Assembly: GCF_000761215.1 (NCBI RefSeq)
Contig: NZ_CP009438.1
Coordinates: 6,118,501-6,182,500, forward strand
Length of the DNA stretch: 64,000 nt
Source: Streptomyces glaucescens
GTDB taxonomy: Bacteria > Actinomycetota > Actinomycetes > Streptomycetales > Streptomycetaceae
Reading direction: 5' to 3'
Both the position numbers and the translations under genes were made by a program. Numbering within the stretch: position 1 is the stretch's first letter; every line of letters starts with the position of its first letter. Below, one piece after another: positions 17,777 to 26,166 of this stretch. Under the pieces are notes generated by a model. That model did not search any database and was not told the DNA's origin. It saw only the letters and a program-made list of their open reading frames with translations.

Positions 17777-18369
17777 CGACGGGCACCCTGCCGCACCAGG
17801 CCGGCCCGCCGGACGAGCGGCGGCGCCCGGTCGAGGACCGCCGCCACATGATCCGCCGCCGTGCGCTGACCCTGCTGATCATCGTGCTGCTCATCGGCAT
17901 CCCGGCCGGCTACCTGGTGATCTCCGCCAACCAGAGCCGCGACAGCGGCAAGGACAAGGAGGAGAAGTACTCCGCGACCGGCCTCACCCAGGGGTGGCCG
18001 TCGAAGGTGCAGCGCCGCCTCTACCAGGTGCCGGTGCCGAACCCGGCGGACCAGGTCGCCTGGTACGAGACCAACAACTGGAAGACCAGCCGGCTCTACG
18101 TCCAGTTCCGCACCACGCACGACGGCCTGGACGCCTTCCTGACGGACCTGGGCCTCGACCGGCACGACCTGACCAAGGACGACCTGCCCATCGGCGCCCG
18201 CGACCGCGAGGTCACCGGCTGGAGGTTCGCCGGGCCCGGCGCCCGCTCCGGCCCGAACTACGGAGCCGTGCGCGAGCAGAAGAACCCCAGGCCGACGCAG
18301 AACGTGGTCGTGAACTTCGGCGATCCGGCCTACCCGATGGTGTACGTCGTCTCCCGCACGGTTCCCTGA
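17773..18369 (+). CDS. Single-pass membrane protein of unknown function
   Basis: 198 residues: a charged N-terminus, one TM helix (about 30-50, LTLLIIVLLIGIPAGYLVIS) and an extracytoplasmic domain of about 140 residues with many aromatic residues (VAWYETNNWKTSRLYVQF). No family recognised. GTG overlaps the kinase stop (GTGA), so it is coupled to the sugar operon, although the product could equally be a separate envelope protein. Confidence 0.75.
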   Translation: MTTGTLPHQAGPPDERRRPVEDRRHMIRRRALTLLIIVLLIGIPAGYLVISANQSRDSGKDKEEKYSATGLTQGWPSKVQRRLYQVPVPNPADQVAWYETNNWKTSRLYVQFRTTHDGLDAFLTDLGLDRHDLTKDDLPIGARDREVTGWRFAGPGARSGPNYGAVREQKNPRPTQNVVVNFGDPAYPMVYVVSRTVP

Positions 18370-18468
18370 CCGGACCGGCCCCGCACGGCCGCCGGAACCG
18401 ATTGTCAGACCCGGCCCGTAGAGTCGGAGACGACTGATCGGACCAGCGGGCGGGAGGTGACCGGACGT

Positions 18469-21318
18469 ATGCGCGACACGGCGACGGCCGAGCACACGGC
18501 CCCGCGCGTCCCCGCGGCCCTCGCGGCCGTCTTCCTCCCCGCCCCCCTCCCGCGCGACGGCCGGGTCGCCTTCTGGGACCCCGACGGCGGCGCCCCGGCG
18601 GAGCTGCCCGCGGCCGAGCCCACCGAGCTGACCGTCGTGCGCCGCCACGGCTCCGGAGCCCGCCGCAGGCCGGCCCCCGCGTTCAGCATGCCCCTCGACC
18701 GGGCCCTGCCGCTGCTCGTGCGGGCCCGGCACGACCCCGCCGCACACCCCGCCACCGCCTGCTGGGGAGCGGCCGCCCTGCACGCCCTGCGGCTCGCCGC
18801 CCGCGGCCGTCTCCTGCCCGGCCTGACGCCCACCGGCCACGACGCCTGGCGGGCCGGCCCCCTCGACCCCGACGACCTCGCCCACCTGCGCGCCATCGCC
18901 GCCGCCCTGCCACCCGAGGGCCACGCGGTGCCACTGCCCGGCGGCGGCCCGCTCCGGCTCCCCGAGCCGGAAGCCCTGATGCGCTCCTTCCTGGACGCCG
19001 TCGCGGACACCCTGCCCCGCACCCCCGCCGCACCCCACGCCTGCGGACGCCCCTTCGCCGACCGCCGCCCGCAGCGACTGCCCAACGCCCACGAGTGGGC
19101 CGCCGAGGTCGCCGCCGGCATGGACGCGGGCGTGCGCGTCTCCCTGCGCCTCGACCTCGCGGCCTACGACCTGTTCGACACCGGCCAGGAGAGCGCGGAC
19201 GGCGAACGGCTGCGCCGCGCGGGCGCCGCGATCGTCCAGGTGCACAGCCTCGCCGACCCCACCCTCGTCGCCGACGCCGCAGCCCTGTGGGCGGGTGAGG
19301 CGGACGCCGAGTTCGGACCCCGCGCCCGCGTGGACGCCGCCCTCGCCGTCCGCCGCGCGGCCCGCGTCTGGCCCCCGCTGGACCGGCTCGCCGAACAGGA
19401 CGTGCCCGACGTCCTCGCGCTGTCCGAGGAAGAGCTGGGCGACCTGCTGGGCGTCGCCGCCACCCGGCTCGCCGCCGCCGGGGTCGCCGTCCACTGGCCG
19501 CGCGACCTCGCCCGCGACCTCACCGCCACCGCCGTGGTCCGCCCCGCCCCGGGCTCCGCCACCGACGGCACGGGATTCTTCGAGAGCGAGGAGCTGCTCC
19601 AGTTCCGCTGGCAGCTCGCGCTCGGCGGCGACCCGCTCGGCGAGGCCGAGATGGACACCCTCGCCGAAGCCCACCGGCCCGTCGTGCGGCTGCGCGACCA
19701 GTGGGTCCTCGTCGACCCCGCCCTCGTCCGCAAGGCCCGCAAGCGGGAACTCGGCCTGCTCGACCCGGTCGACGCCCTCTCCGTCGCGCTCACCGGCAGC
19801 GCCGAGGTCGACGGCGAGACCGTCGAGGCCGTGCCGGCCGGGGCGCTCGCCGCCCTGCGCGACCGCCTCACCGCCGGGATCCGCCCCGCCGAACCCCCCG
19901 CCGGACTGCGCGCCACCCTCCGCGACTACCAGCTGCGCGGCCTCGCCTGGCTCGACCTGATGACCTCCCTCGGCCTCGGCGGCTGCCTCGCCGACGACAT
20001 GGGCCTCGGCAAGACCGTCACCGTCATCGCCCTCCACCTGAAACGCGCCCGCCCCGAACCGACCCTCGTGGTCTGCCCCGCCTCCCTCCTCGGCAACTGG
20101 CAGCGGGAGATCGAACGGTTCGCCCCCGGCGTCCCCGTCCGCCGCTACCACGGCACCGGCCGCACCCTCGACGACCTCGACGGCGGATTCGTCCTCACCA
20201 CGTACGGCACCATGCGCTCGGCCGCCCCGGTCCTCGCCGGACAGCGGTGGGGCATGGTCGTCGCCGACGAGGCCCAGCACGTCAAGAACCCGTACTCGGC
20301 CACCGCCAAGGCCCTGCGCACCATCCCCACCCCCGCGCGCGTGGCCCTGACGGGCACCCCCGTCGAGAACAACCTCTCCGAACTGTGGGCGCTGCTCGAC
20401 TGGACGACACCCGGACTGCTCGGCCCGCTGAAGTCCTTCCGCGCCCGGCACGCCCGCGCGGTGGAGAACGGCGAGGACGACGAGGCGGTGACCCGGCTCG
20501 CCCGGCTGGTGCGCCCCTTCCTGCTGCGCCGCAAGAAGTCCGACCCCGGCATCGTCCCCGAGCTGCCGCCCAAGACGGAGACCGACCACCCCGTCCCCCT
20601 CACCCGCGAACAGGCCGCGCTCTACGAGGCGGTGGTGCGCGAATCGCTGCTCGCCATCGAGACGGCCGAGGGCATGGCGCGCCGGGGCCTGGTCCTGAAG
20701 CTGCTGACCTCCCTCAAGCAGATCTGCGACCACCCCGCGCTCTACCTCAAGGAAGACCCCGCTCAGCACGGCGCCGACCGGATCGCGGCCCGCTCCGGCA
20801 AGCTCGCCCTGCTGGACGAGCTGCTGGACACCCTCCTCGCCGAGGACGGCTCGGCCCTGGTCTTCACCCAGTACGTGGGGATGGCCCGTCTCATCAGCGC
20901 CCACCTCGCCGCCCGCGCGGTCCCCGTCGACCTGCTGCACGGCGGGACACCGGTGGCCGAGCGCGAGCGGATGGTCGACCGCTTCCAGAGCGGGGCCACC
21001 CCCGTCCTCGTCCTCTCCCTCAAGGCGGCCGGCACCGGCCTGAACCTGACCCGCGCGGGCCACGTCGTCCACTTCGACCGCTGGTGGAACCCGGCCGTCG
21101 AGGAGCAGGCCACCGACCGCGCGTACCGCATCGGGCAGACCCAGCCCGTGCAGGTCCACCGCCTGGTCACCGAGGGCACGGTGGAGGACCGCATCGCCGA
21201 GATGCTCGCCGCCAAGCGGGCCCTGGCCGACGCCGTCCTCGGCTCCGGTGAGGCGGCGCTCACCGAACTGACCGACCGTGAACTGTCCGAGCTGGTCTCG
21301 CTCAGGAGGACGCCGTGA
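18469..21318 (+). CDS. SNF2-family DNA-dependent ATPase/helicase
   Basis: 949 residues. About 480 N-terminal residues form the actinobacterial SNF2 N-domain. The motor follows: Walker A DDMGLGKT (about 508), DEAQ box (VVADEAQHVKNP, near 598), LTGTPVENNLSELW, and the C-terminal lobe with FTQYVGM, LKAAGTGLNLTRA and DRAYRIGQTQPVQVHR. Such enzymes translocate on duplex DNA. ATG 18469 is preferred over GTG 18457 because GGGAGGTGA lies 8 bp before it. Its stop overlaps the SWIM-finger gene, a frequent Swi2/Snf2-SWIM partnership in actinobacteria. Confidence 0.93.
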   Translation: MRDTATAEHTAPRVPAALAAVFLPAPLPRDGRVAFWDPDGGAPAELPAAEPTELTVVRRHGSGARRRPAPAFSMPLDRALPLLVRARHDPAAHPATACWGAAALHALRLAARGRLLPGLTPTGHDAWRAGPLDPDDLAHLRAIAAALPPEGHAVPLPGGGPLRLPEPEALMRSFLDAVADTLPRTPAAPHACGRPFADRRPQRLPNAHEWAAEVAAGMDAGVRVSLRLDLAAYDLFDTGQESADGERLRRAGAAIVQVHSLADPTLVADAAALWAGEADAEFGPRARVDAALAVRRAARVWPPLDRLAEQDVPDVLALSEEELGDLLGVAATRLAAAGVAVHWPRDLARDLTATAVVRPAPGSATDGTGFFESEELLQFRWQLALGGDPLGEAEMDTLAEAHRPVVRLRDQWVLVDPALVRKARKRELGLLDPVDALSVALTGSAEVDGETVEAVPAGALAALRDRLTAGIRPAEPPAGLRATLRDYQLRGLAWLDLMTSLGLGGCLADDMGLGKTVTVIALHLKRARPEPTLVVCPASLLGNWQREIERFAPGVPVRRYHGTGRTLDDLDGGFVLTTYGTMRSAAPVLAGQRWGMVVADEAQHVKNPYSATAKALRTIPTPARVALTGTPVENNLSELWALLDWTTPGLLGPLKSFRARHARAVENGEDDEAVTRLARLVRPFLLRRKKSDPGIVPELPPKTETDHPVPLTREQAALYEAVVRESLLAIETAEGMARRGLVLKLLTSLKQICDHPALYLKEDPAQHGADRIAARSGKLALLDELLDTLLAEDGSALVFTQYVGMARLISAHLAARAVPVDLLHGGTPVAERERMVDRFQSGATPVLVLSLKAAGTGLNLTRAGHVVHFDRWWNPAVEEQATDRAYRIGQTQPVQVHRLVTEGTVEDRIAEMLAAKRALADAVLGSGEAALTELTDRELSELVSLRRTP

Positions 21319-23828
21319 GCGGAGTACGACCGGGACGGAGCACCGGGGACACGGACGCCGAAAGGGCGGTCCCGCACGAGGCGGGCCGGCCGCAGAGCGG
21401 GGCCGAGGGGGAACACGCCGAGCAGGCACCGACCGCCGGTCCGGCGGCTGCGGCTCGCCGGGCGCTGCGTGCGGCGCGTGCGGGGCGCGCAGCGGCGGAC
21501 GGGGAAACGCCGCCGGACGCGGTCACGGACGACGGGACACCACCCCCGCGGCCCCGTCGCTCCGGGACGGCGCAGGGCGCGCCGGCCGCGGCGCTCGGCG
21601 AGTCCGGTGACACGGATGACGGCGCACGGGCCCCCGAGAGCCGGACCGGCCGCCGGAACGGGGAAGACCGGGAGGACCAGGGGGGCCGGGAGCACGCGGA
21701 GAGCGGCGGGGGCGGCGGGGACACCGAGCCGCGGACAGAGCAGGAGCGGCAAGAGCTGCCGGAGCCGCGGGCGAGGCAGGAGGGGCGCGGGCACCGGCCC
21801 GGCGATGCCGCCCGCGCGGCACTCCGCCGGGCGGTCGCGGCCCGTCGGGGAGCGGAGCGGGGCACCCCCGAGGAGGCGGGGGAGAGGGTCCCCGAGGAGG
21901 CTCCGGAGACCGACGCGTCGCAGGGCCCGGACGCCGGTCCGGCCCCGGTCCCGTCCTCCCCGGGCGAGGGCCCCGCGACCACCCCCGCGCGCTCGGACCG
22001 GGCGGGGGACACCCGCCCCGCCGACGTGGCCCGCGACGCGCTGCGCGCCGCCCGCAGGGAGCGGGAGCGCGACCGCGCGGCCGGGGCACGCGAAGGCGGC
22101 AGGACCGCGCGCACCGCGCCGGGACGCCCGGCCCGCCCGGTGCCGTCCCGGGCCGCCGCGGCGAGCCGGGAGATGGCCGCGTTCCTGGCGAACGCCTTCC
22201 GCATGCCGGCCGACACGGACGGCCCGGCCGAGCCCTGGCCCGCCGACGGAACGTCCCCGCTCGACGGCACGCTCGCCGGACCGCCCCGGTCCGGCGGACC
22301 CTCCGGCTCCGACGGGACATCCGAACCCGGCGGGGCAACCGGCTCCGACGGGCCTTCCGGACCCGGCGGGGCAACCGGTTCCGGCGGGACATCCGAACCC
22401 GGCGGGGCGACCGCACCCGGCCAGGACCGCCGCCCCGACGCGGGTCACCGCCCGGGCGGCCCGCCCCGTTCCGCACCCTCGAAACCCGAGCCCGACGCCG
22501 CGCACGCACCGTCGGACACCGCCGCCCGTCCCGCCGCCGTGCCCGCCCGCAGCCCCGGTTCCATGGCCTCGCCCCACCGCGACGGTGACCTGCGCCGCAC
22601 GTTCCCCGCCCTCCCGCCCCGGCCGGCGGCACGGGACGGGAGGTTCGCGCAGACCTGGTGGGGCAACGCCTGGATCACCGCGCTGGAGGAGGGCGCGCTG
22701 GACGCCAAGCGGCTGGCGCGCGGGCGTGGATACGCCGAGCAGGGGCTGGTGGACGCCATCACGGTGACGCCGGGCCTGGTGCTGGCGTACGTCAAGGGCA
22801 GCCGTCCCAGGCCGTACCGCGTCCAGGTCCGGCTGCGCACACTGGAGGACGCCGACTGGGAGCGGTTCCTGCACGCCGCGGCGGACCGGCCGGGGCACAT
22901 CGCCGCGCTGCTGGACAAGGAGATGCCGCACGCCCTGGCGGAGGGCGACGTGCCACTGCTGCCCGGCCCAGGCGACCTGGTACCCACCTGCAGCTGCCCC
23001 GATCGCGGCCACCCCTGCAAGCACGCCGCCGCCCTCTGCTACCAGACGGCCCGGCTGCTCGACGCCGACCCCTTCGTGCTGCTCCTGCTGCGCGGGCGCG
23101 GGGAGCGCGAACTCCTCGACGCCCTGTCCCGGCTGAGCGCCACGCGCGCCGCCCGCGCCGCCCAGGAACGGGACCCGGCGCCGCTGCCGGGCGTACGCGC
23201 CACCGACGCCCTCGCCCCGCGCGCCCTCCCGCCGCTCCCTGCTCCGTCACGGACCCCGGCCCACCCCGAGCAGCCTCCGGCGTACCCGGCGGCACCCGGC
23301 GGGCCCGACCCGCTCGCGCTGGACCAGCTCGCCACCGACGCCGCCGCCCGCGCCCACGCCCTGCTCGCCACCGGGCGCGACCCGGTCGCCGGGCTCACCC
23401 TGTGGCAGGACGCGGTACGGCTCGCCGCGGCCCGGCCGGGCGCGGGGCTCACCGCCGCCACCCGCGGTCTGTACGCCTCGCTGGCGTCCGCCGCGGGCCG
23501 CACGCCCGGCGAGCTGGCGCGCGCGGTGGCCGCCTGGCGGCAGGGCGGCCTCGACGGGCTGGCCGCGCTGGAGGAGCCCTGGGACCCGCCGGCCGGCCGC
23601 TTCGACCGCGCCCGCCCCCTCCTGCGGGCCGCCGACTTCCCCCCGTTCCGGCCCTGGCGCAACCGCCTGACCCACCCACGCGGCAACCTCCAGCTCCGCC
23701 TGGGCCGCGACGGTCTCTGGTACGCCTACGAGTCCGAGCCGGGCGCGGACGACTGGTGGCCGCGCGGCACCCCGGACCCCGACCCGGTGGGCGCCCTGAC
23801 CGGCCTCGGTGCCCCCACCGAACCCTGA
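21315..23828 (+). CDS. SWIM zinc-finger protein with long disordered N-terminus
   Basis: 837 residues. Residues 1-415 are low-complexity (Gly/Pro/Glu/Arg/Ala) and hold three spaced ARxALRxA-like segments (about 46-56, 165-175, 238-247) and a GGTSEPGGATG-type repeat. From about 416 the conserved part begins (FAQTWWGNAWITALE) and contains the SWIM finger CSCPDRGHPCKH (Cys559, Cys561, Cys568, His570). SWIM domains bind DNA or proteins. GTG overlaps the SNF2 stop. An internal start near 22563 (MASPHRDGD) would give only the conserved part. Confidence 0.85.
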   Translation: MSGVRPGRSTGDTDAERAVPHEAGRPQSGAEGEHAEQAPTAGPAAAARRALRAARAGRAAADGETPPDAVTDDGTPPPRPRRSGTAQGAPAAALGESGDTDDGARAPESRTGRRNGEDREDQGGREHAESGGGGGDTEPRTEQERQELPEPRARQEGRGHRPGDAARAALRRAVAARRGAERGTPEEAGERVPEEAPETDASQGPDAGPAPVPSSPGEGPATTPARSDRAGDTRPADVARDALRAARRERERDRAAGAREGGRTARTAPGRPARPVPSRAAAASREMAAFLANAFRMPADTDGPAEPWPADGTSPLDGTLAGPPRSGGPSGSDGTSEPGGATGSDGPSGPGGATGSGGTSEPGGATAPGQDRRPDAGHRPGGPPRSAPSKPEPDAAHAPSDTAARPAAVPARSPGSMASPHRDGDLRRTFPALPPRPAARDGRFAQTWWGNAWITALEEGALDAKRLARGRGYAEQGLVDAITVTPGLVLAYVKGSRPRPYRVQVRLRTLEDADWERFLHAAADRPGHIAALLDKEMPHALAEGDVPLLPGPGDLVPTCSCPDRGHPCKHAAALCYQTARLLDADPFVLLLLRGRGERELLDALSRLSATRAARAAQERDPAPLPGVRATDALAPRALPPLPAPSRTPAHPEQPPAYPAAPGGPDPLALDQLATDAAARAHALLATGRDPVAGLTLWQDAVRLAAARPGAGLTAATRGLYASLASAAGRTPGELARAVAAWRQGGLDGLAALEEPWDPPAGRFDRARPLLRAADFPPFRPWRNRLTHPRGNLQLRLGRDGLWYAYESEPGADDWWPRGTPDPDPVGALTGLGAPTEP
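22302..22425 (+). repeat. Gly/Pro/Ser coding repeat in the SWIM protein
   Basis: Imperfect in-frame repeats of about 11 codons (GGTSEPGGATG, GGATGSDGPSG types) inside the disordered N-terminal half. They probably vary in number between strains and act as a flexible linker. Confidence 0.7.
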
Positions 23829-23867
23829 CCCGGCCGAACCCTGACCCGGCCGAACCCTGACCCGGCC
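23820..23867. repeat. 16-bp tandem repeat starting at the SWIM-gene stop
   Basis: Three exact copies of GAACCCTGACCCGGCC (23820-23835, 23836-23851, 23852-23867) and a partial fourth from 23868. The first copy includes the TGA stop at 23826-23828, so each copy carries another TGA. Confidence 0.9.
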
Positions 23868-23925
23868 GAACCCCTGACCCGGGCCGCGGCCGCCCCGCCA
23901 CGTCAGGCACGGACGGCGCGCGCGG

Positions 23926-24294
23926 ATGTCCCGCGAGTGCACCGGACACGTGCCCGCAGTGCACCGGACCCGCCGGGCGCTGCAGGATCACCGCCGGTTG
24001 ACCAGCATCCTGGCGGCCTCTCAGCACCCGCTCGCCGCGGGCGCCTTCGACGAGAGGGCGATCGACCCGGAGGCGGAACGCTTCGGCGCCGAGCGCGCCG
24101 GCGCCACGATCGTCGGACTGGAGGGGGCCTCCCACGCCGTCGCCGTGTCCCGGCCGAGGGAGGTCGCGGACCTCATCCGCGACGCGGTGCGCGCGACGAG
24201 CCGACGCCACCGCGCGACGGGCACGGCGCCGGCCGGGAGCGGCCCCGCGTTCGTGCGGGAACGCGTGGGGCGAGCGGGGTACGTTTCGCTGTGA
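23926..24294 (+). pseudogene. Remnant of an alpha/beta hydrolase
   Basis: The frame encodes pieces that look like the C-terminus of a non-haem alpha/beta hydrolase: LAASQHPLAAGAF (about 24004-24048) and then DPEAERFGAERAGATIVGLE, GASHAVAVSRPREVADLI with the catalytic histidine in GASH (to about 24198). The segment that normally lies between them and carries the catalytic acid is missing, and the whole N-terminal half with the nucleophile elbow is absent. I therefore read it as a deletion relic. A short functional protein from this frame is unlikely. Confidence 0.55.
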
Positions 24295-24336
24295 GGTACA
24301 GGCGGTCCGTCCGCCGTCACGCGGAAGGAAGCGATC

Positions 24337-25596
24337 CTGAACACCCAGCTCGCGGAGGCGCTGTCCGCGGCCCTGCTCGTCCTGGTCCTGGCCGCCGCGG
24401 TCGTCCGTCCCTTCGGCCTGCCGGAGGCGGTGGTGGCCGTGCCCGCGGCAGTTCTGGTGATCGCCACCGGGGCGATCTCGCCGGACGTCGCCCTGGAGGA
24501 GGTCGAGCGGCTCGCACCCGTGACCGCCTTCCTGGCGGCCGTGCTCGTCCTGGCCCAGCTCTGTGACGACGAGGGCCTGTTCCGCGCGTGCGGGGCGTGG
24601 ATGGCGCGCACCGCGGCCGCCCGGCCGCGCCGTCTGCTGGCCCAGGTGTTCGTGGCCGCGTCGGCGATCACGGCGGTGCTCAGCCTGGACGCCACGGTGG
24701 TCCTGCTGACGCCGGTGGTGTTCGCCACCGCCGCCCGGCTGGGCGCCCGCGCCAAACCGCACGTGTACGCCTGCACCCACCTGTCGAACACGGCGTCCCT
24801 GCTGCTGCCCGTGTCGAACCTGACCAACCTGCTGGCGTTCACCGCGAGCGGGCTGAGCTTCACCCGGTTCGCCGCGCTCATGGCACTGCCCTGGCTCGCC
24901 GCGATCGCCGTCGAGTACCTGGTCTTCCGCCGTTTCTTCGCCTCCGACCTGGACGCCGGGGCCCAGCCGGGCGCGGTGGGCGAGCCGCCGCCGCTGCCGG
25001 TGTTCGCCCTGGTCACCGTCGGGTGCACGCTGGCCGGGTTCGTGCTGGCCTCGGCGGTCGGCGTCGACCCGGCCTGGGCGGCGCTGGCGGGCGCGCTGAC
25101 CCTGGCCTGCAGGGCCCTGCTCCGGCGGCGCACCACTGCCCGGGCGCTGGCGAGCGCCGCCTCTCTGCCCTTCCTCGCCTTCGTGCTCGCGCTCGGGATC
25201 GTGGTCCGGGGGGTCGTGGACAACGGGCTCGACGAGGTCCTGGGACACCTGATCCCCGCGGGCACCGGGCTGCCCGAACTGTTCGCCGTCGCCGCGCTGG
25301 CCGCCGTGCTCGCGAACGTGATCAACAACCTGCCCGCCGTGCTGGTGCTGCTGCCGCTGACCGCCGCGTCGGGGCCCGGTGCCGTGCTCGCCGTGCTGCT
25401 CGGGGTGAACATCGGACCCAACCTCACCTACGCCGGCTCGCTGGCCACCCTGCTGTGGCGGCGTGTCGTCCACGCCCACGACGGCGAGGTGGAGCTGAAG
25501 GAGTTCACCCGGCTCGGCGTGTACGCGGTACCGGCGAGCCTGGCGGCCGCCGTGCCGGCACTGTGGGTCTCGCTGGCCGTGATCGGAGGAGGCTGA
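24337..25596 (+). CDS. ArsB/SLC13-like membrane transporter with a probable CTG (or ATC) start
   Basis: About 419 residues with some ten to twelve hydrophobic segments, of the ion-transporter (ArsB/NhaD/SLC13) type: LSNTASLLLPVSNLTNLLAF, ANVINNLPAVLVLLPLTA and GVNIGPNLTYAGSLATLLW are the re-entrant loop motifs. A strong GGAAGGAAG (24322-24330) lies just before CTG 24337, and translation from there gives LNTQLAEALSAALLVLVLAA, the first TM expected for the family. The first standard start in frame (GTG 24430) would remove that helix. Substrate could be arsenite or a carboxylate; a Usp-like gene follows. Confidence 0.75.
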   Translation: MNTQLAEALSAALLVLVLAAAVVRPFGLPEAVVAVPAAVLVIATGAISPDVALEEVERLAPVTAFLAAVLVLAQLCDDEGLFRACGAWMARTAAARPRRLLAQVFVAASAITAVLSLDATVVLLTPVVFATAARLGARAKPHVYACTHLSNTASLLLPVSNLTNLLAFTASGLSFTRFAALMALPWLAAIAVEYLVFRRFFASDLDAGAQPGAVGEPPPLPVFALVTVGCTLAGFVLASAVGVDPAWAALAGALTLACRALLRRRTTARALASAASLPFLAFVLALGIVVRGVVDNGLDEVLGHLIPAGTGLPELFAVAALAAVLANVINNLPAVLVLLPLTAASGPGAVLAVLLGVNIGPNLTYAGSLATLLWRRVVHAHDGEVELKEFTRLGVYAVPASLAAAVPALWVSLAVIGGG

Positions 25597-25600
25597 CCTC

Positions 25601-26089
25601 ATGGCCGTGGCCGTCTGGATCGCCGAGGGCACCTGGCCCGCCTGTGTGGACGCCGCCCGCGCCCACGTCCCGGCGGACGCCGATGTCGTCCTGCTGCACG
25701 TCACCCCGGCCGGTGTCCCCGGTGCGGCCCACGGCGCCTTCGCCGGGCTGCTCGGCCGCGGGCATCCCGAGCGCGACCCGGGGACGCGGCTGGAACGGCT
25801 CGCCGCCGCTTCCGCGGGGGACCTGCTCCAGGCCGCCGCCGACCGCCTGGGCCGGCCCTGTACGCGCGTCGAGCGCACCGGGCGGGTCGAGCGGGAGGTC
25901 GTCGCCGCGGCCGAGGACTGCGAGCTGCTGATCCTGGCGCGGGACGGCGACCGCACCCACCCCGGCCCGCACAGCCTCGGACCGGCCGGCCGTTTCGTCG
26001 TCGACCACGCCCCCTGCCCGGTGCTGCTGGTATGGCCCGGGCCGCCGCCCGGCCCGTCCGCCGCGCCGCCGGTGCCGCCACCCTCCTGA
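25601..26089 (+). CDS. Universal-stress-protein-like protein
   Basis: 162 residues with a UspA-like fold: N-terminal strand MAVAVWIAEGTWPACVDAA, DVVLLHVTP, and the C-terminal FVVDHAPCPVLLVWP typical of the family. The ATP-binding G-2x-G-9x-G(S/T) loop is not clear, so it may not bind nucleotide. GGAGG precedes the ATG by about 8 bp and the gene lies 4 bp after the transporter, so they are co-transcribed. It may tune the transporter, which is an inference from position. Confidence 0.7.
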   Translation: MAVAVWIAEGTWPACVDAARAHVPADADVVLLHVTPAGVPGAAHGAFAGLLGRGHPERDPGTRLERLAAASAGDLLQAAADRLGRPCTRVERTGRVEREVVAAAEDCELLILARDGDRTHPGPHSLGPAGRFVVDHAPCPVLLVWPGPPPGPSAAPPVPPPS

Positions 26090-26108
26090 CGGTGACGGCG
26101 GTGACGCG

Positions 26109-26145
26109 CGCGCCCCGCCGGTGCCGAGCGCACCGGCGGGGCGCG
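26109..26145. terminator. Bidirectional terminator between usp-like and GH62 genes
   Basis: Perfect 15-bp GC stem (26109-26123 with 26131-26145) and a 7-nt loop in the 77-bp gap between convergent genes. Confidence 0.85.
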
Positions 26146-26166
26146 TGGCCGCTCGCCGCCGTTCGG

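Noticed and set aside
17731..21429. A minus-strand open frame of over 1,200 codons opposite the SNF2 gene
   Set aside because: Antisense shadow with Gly/Val/Ala-rich composition and no motifs; the plus-strand SNF2 helicase is unmistakable.
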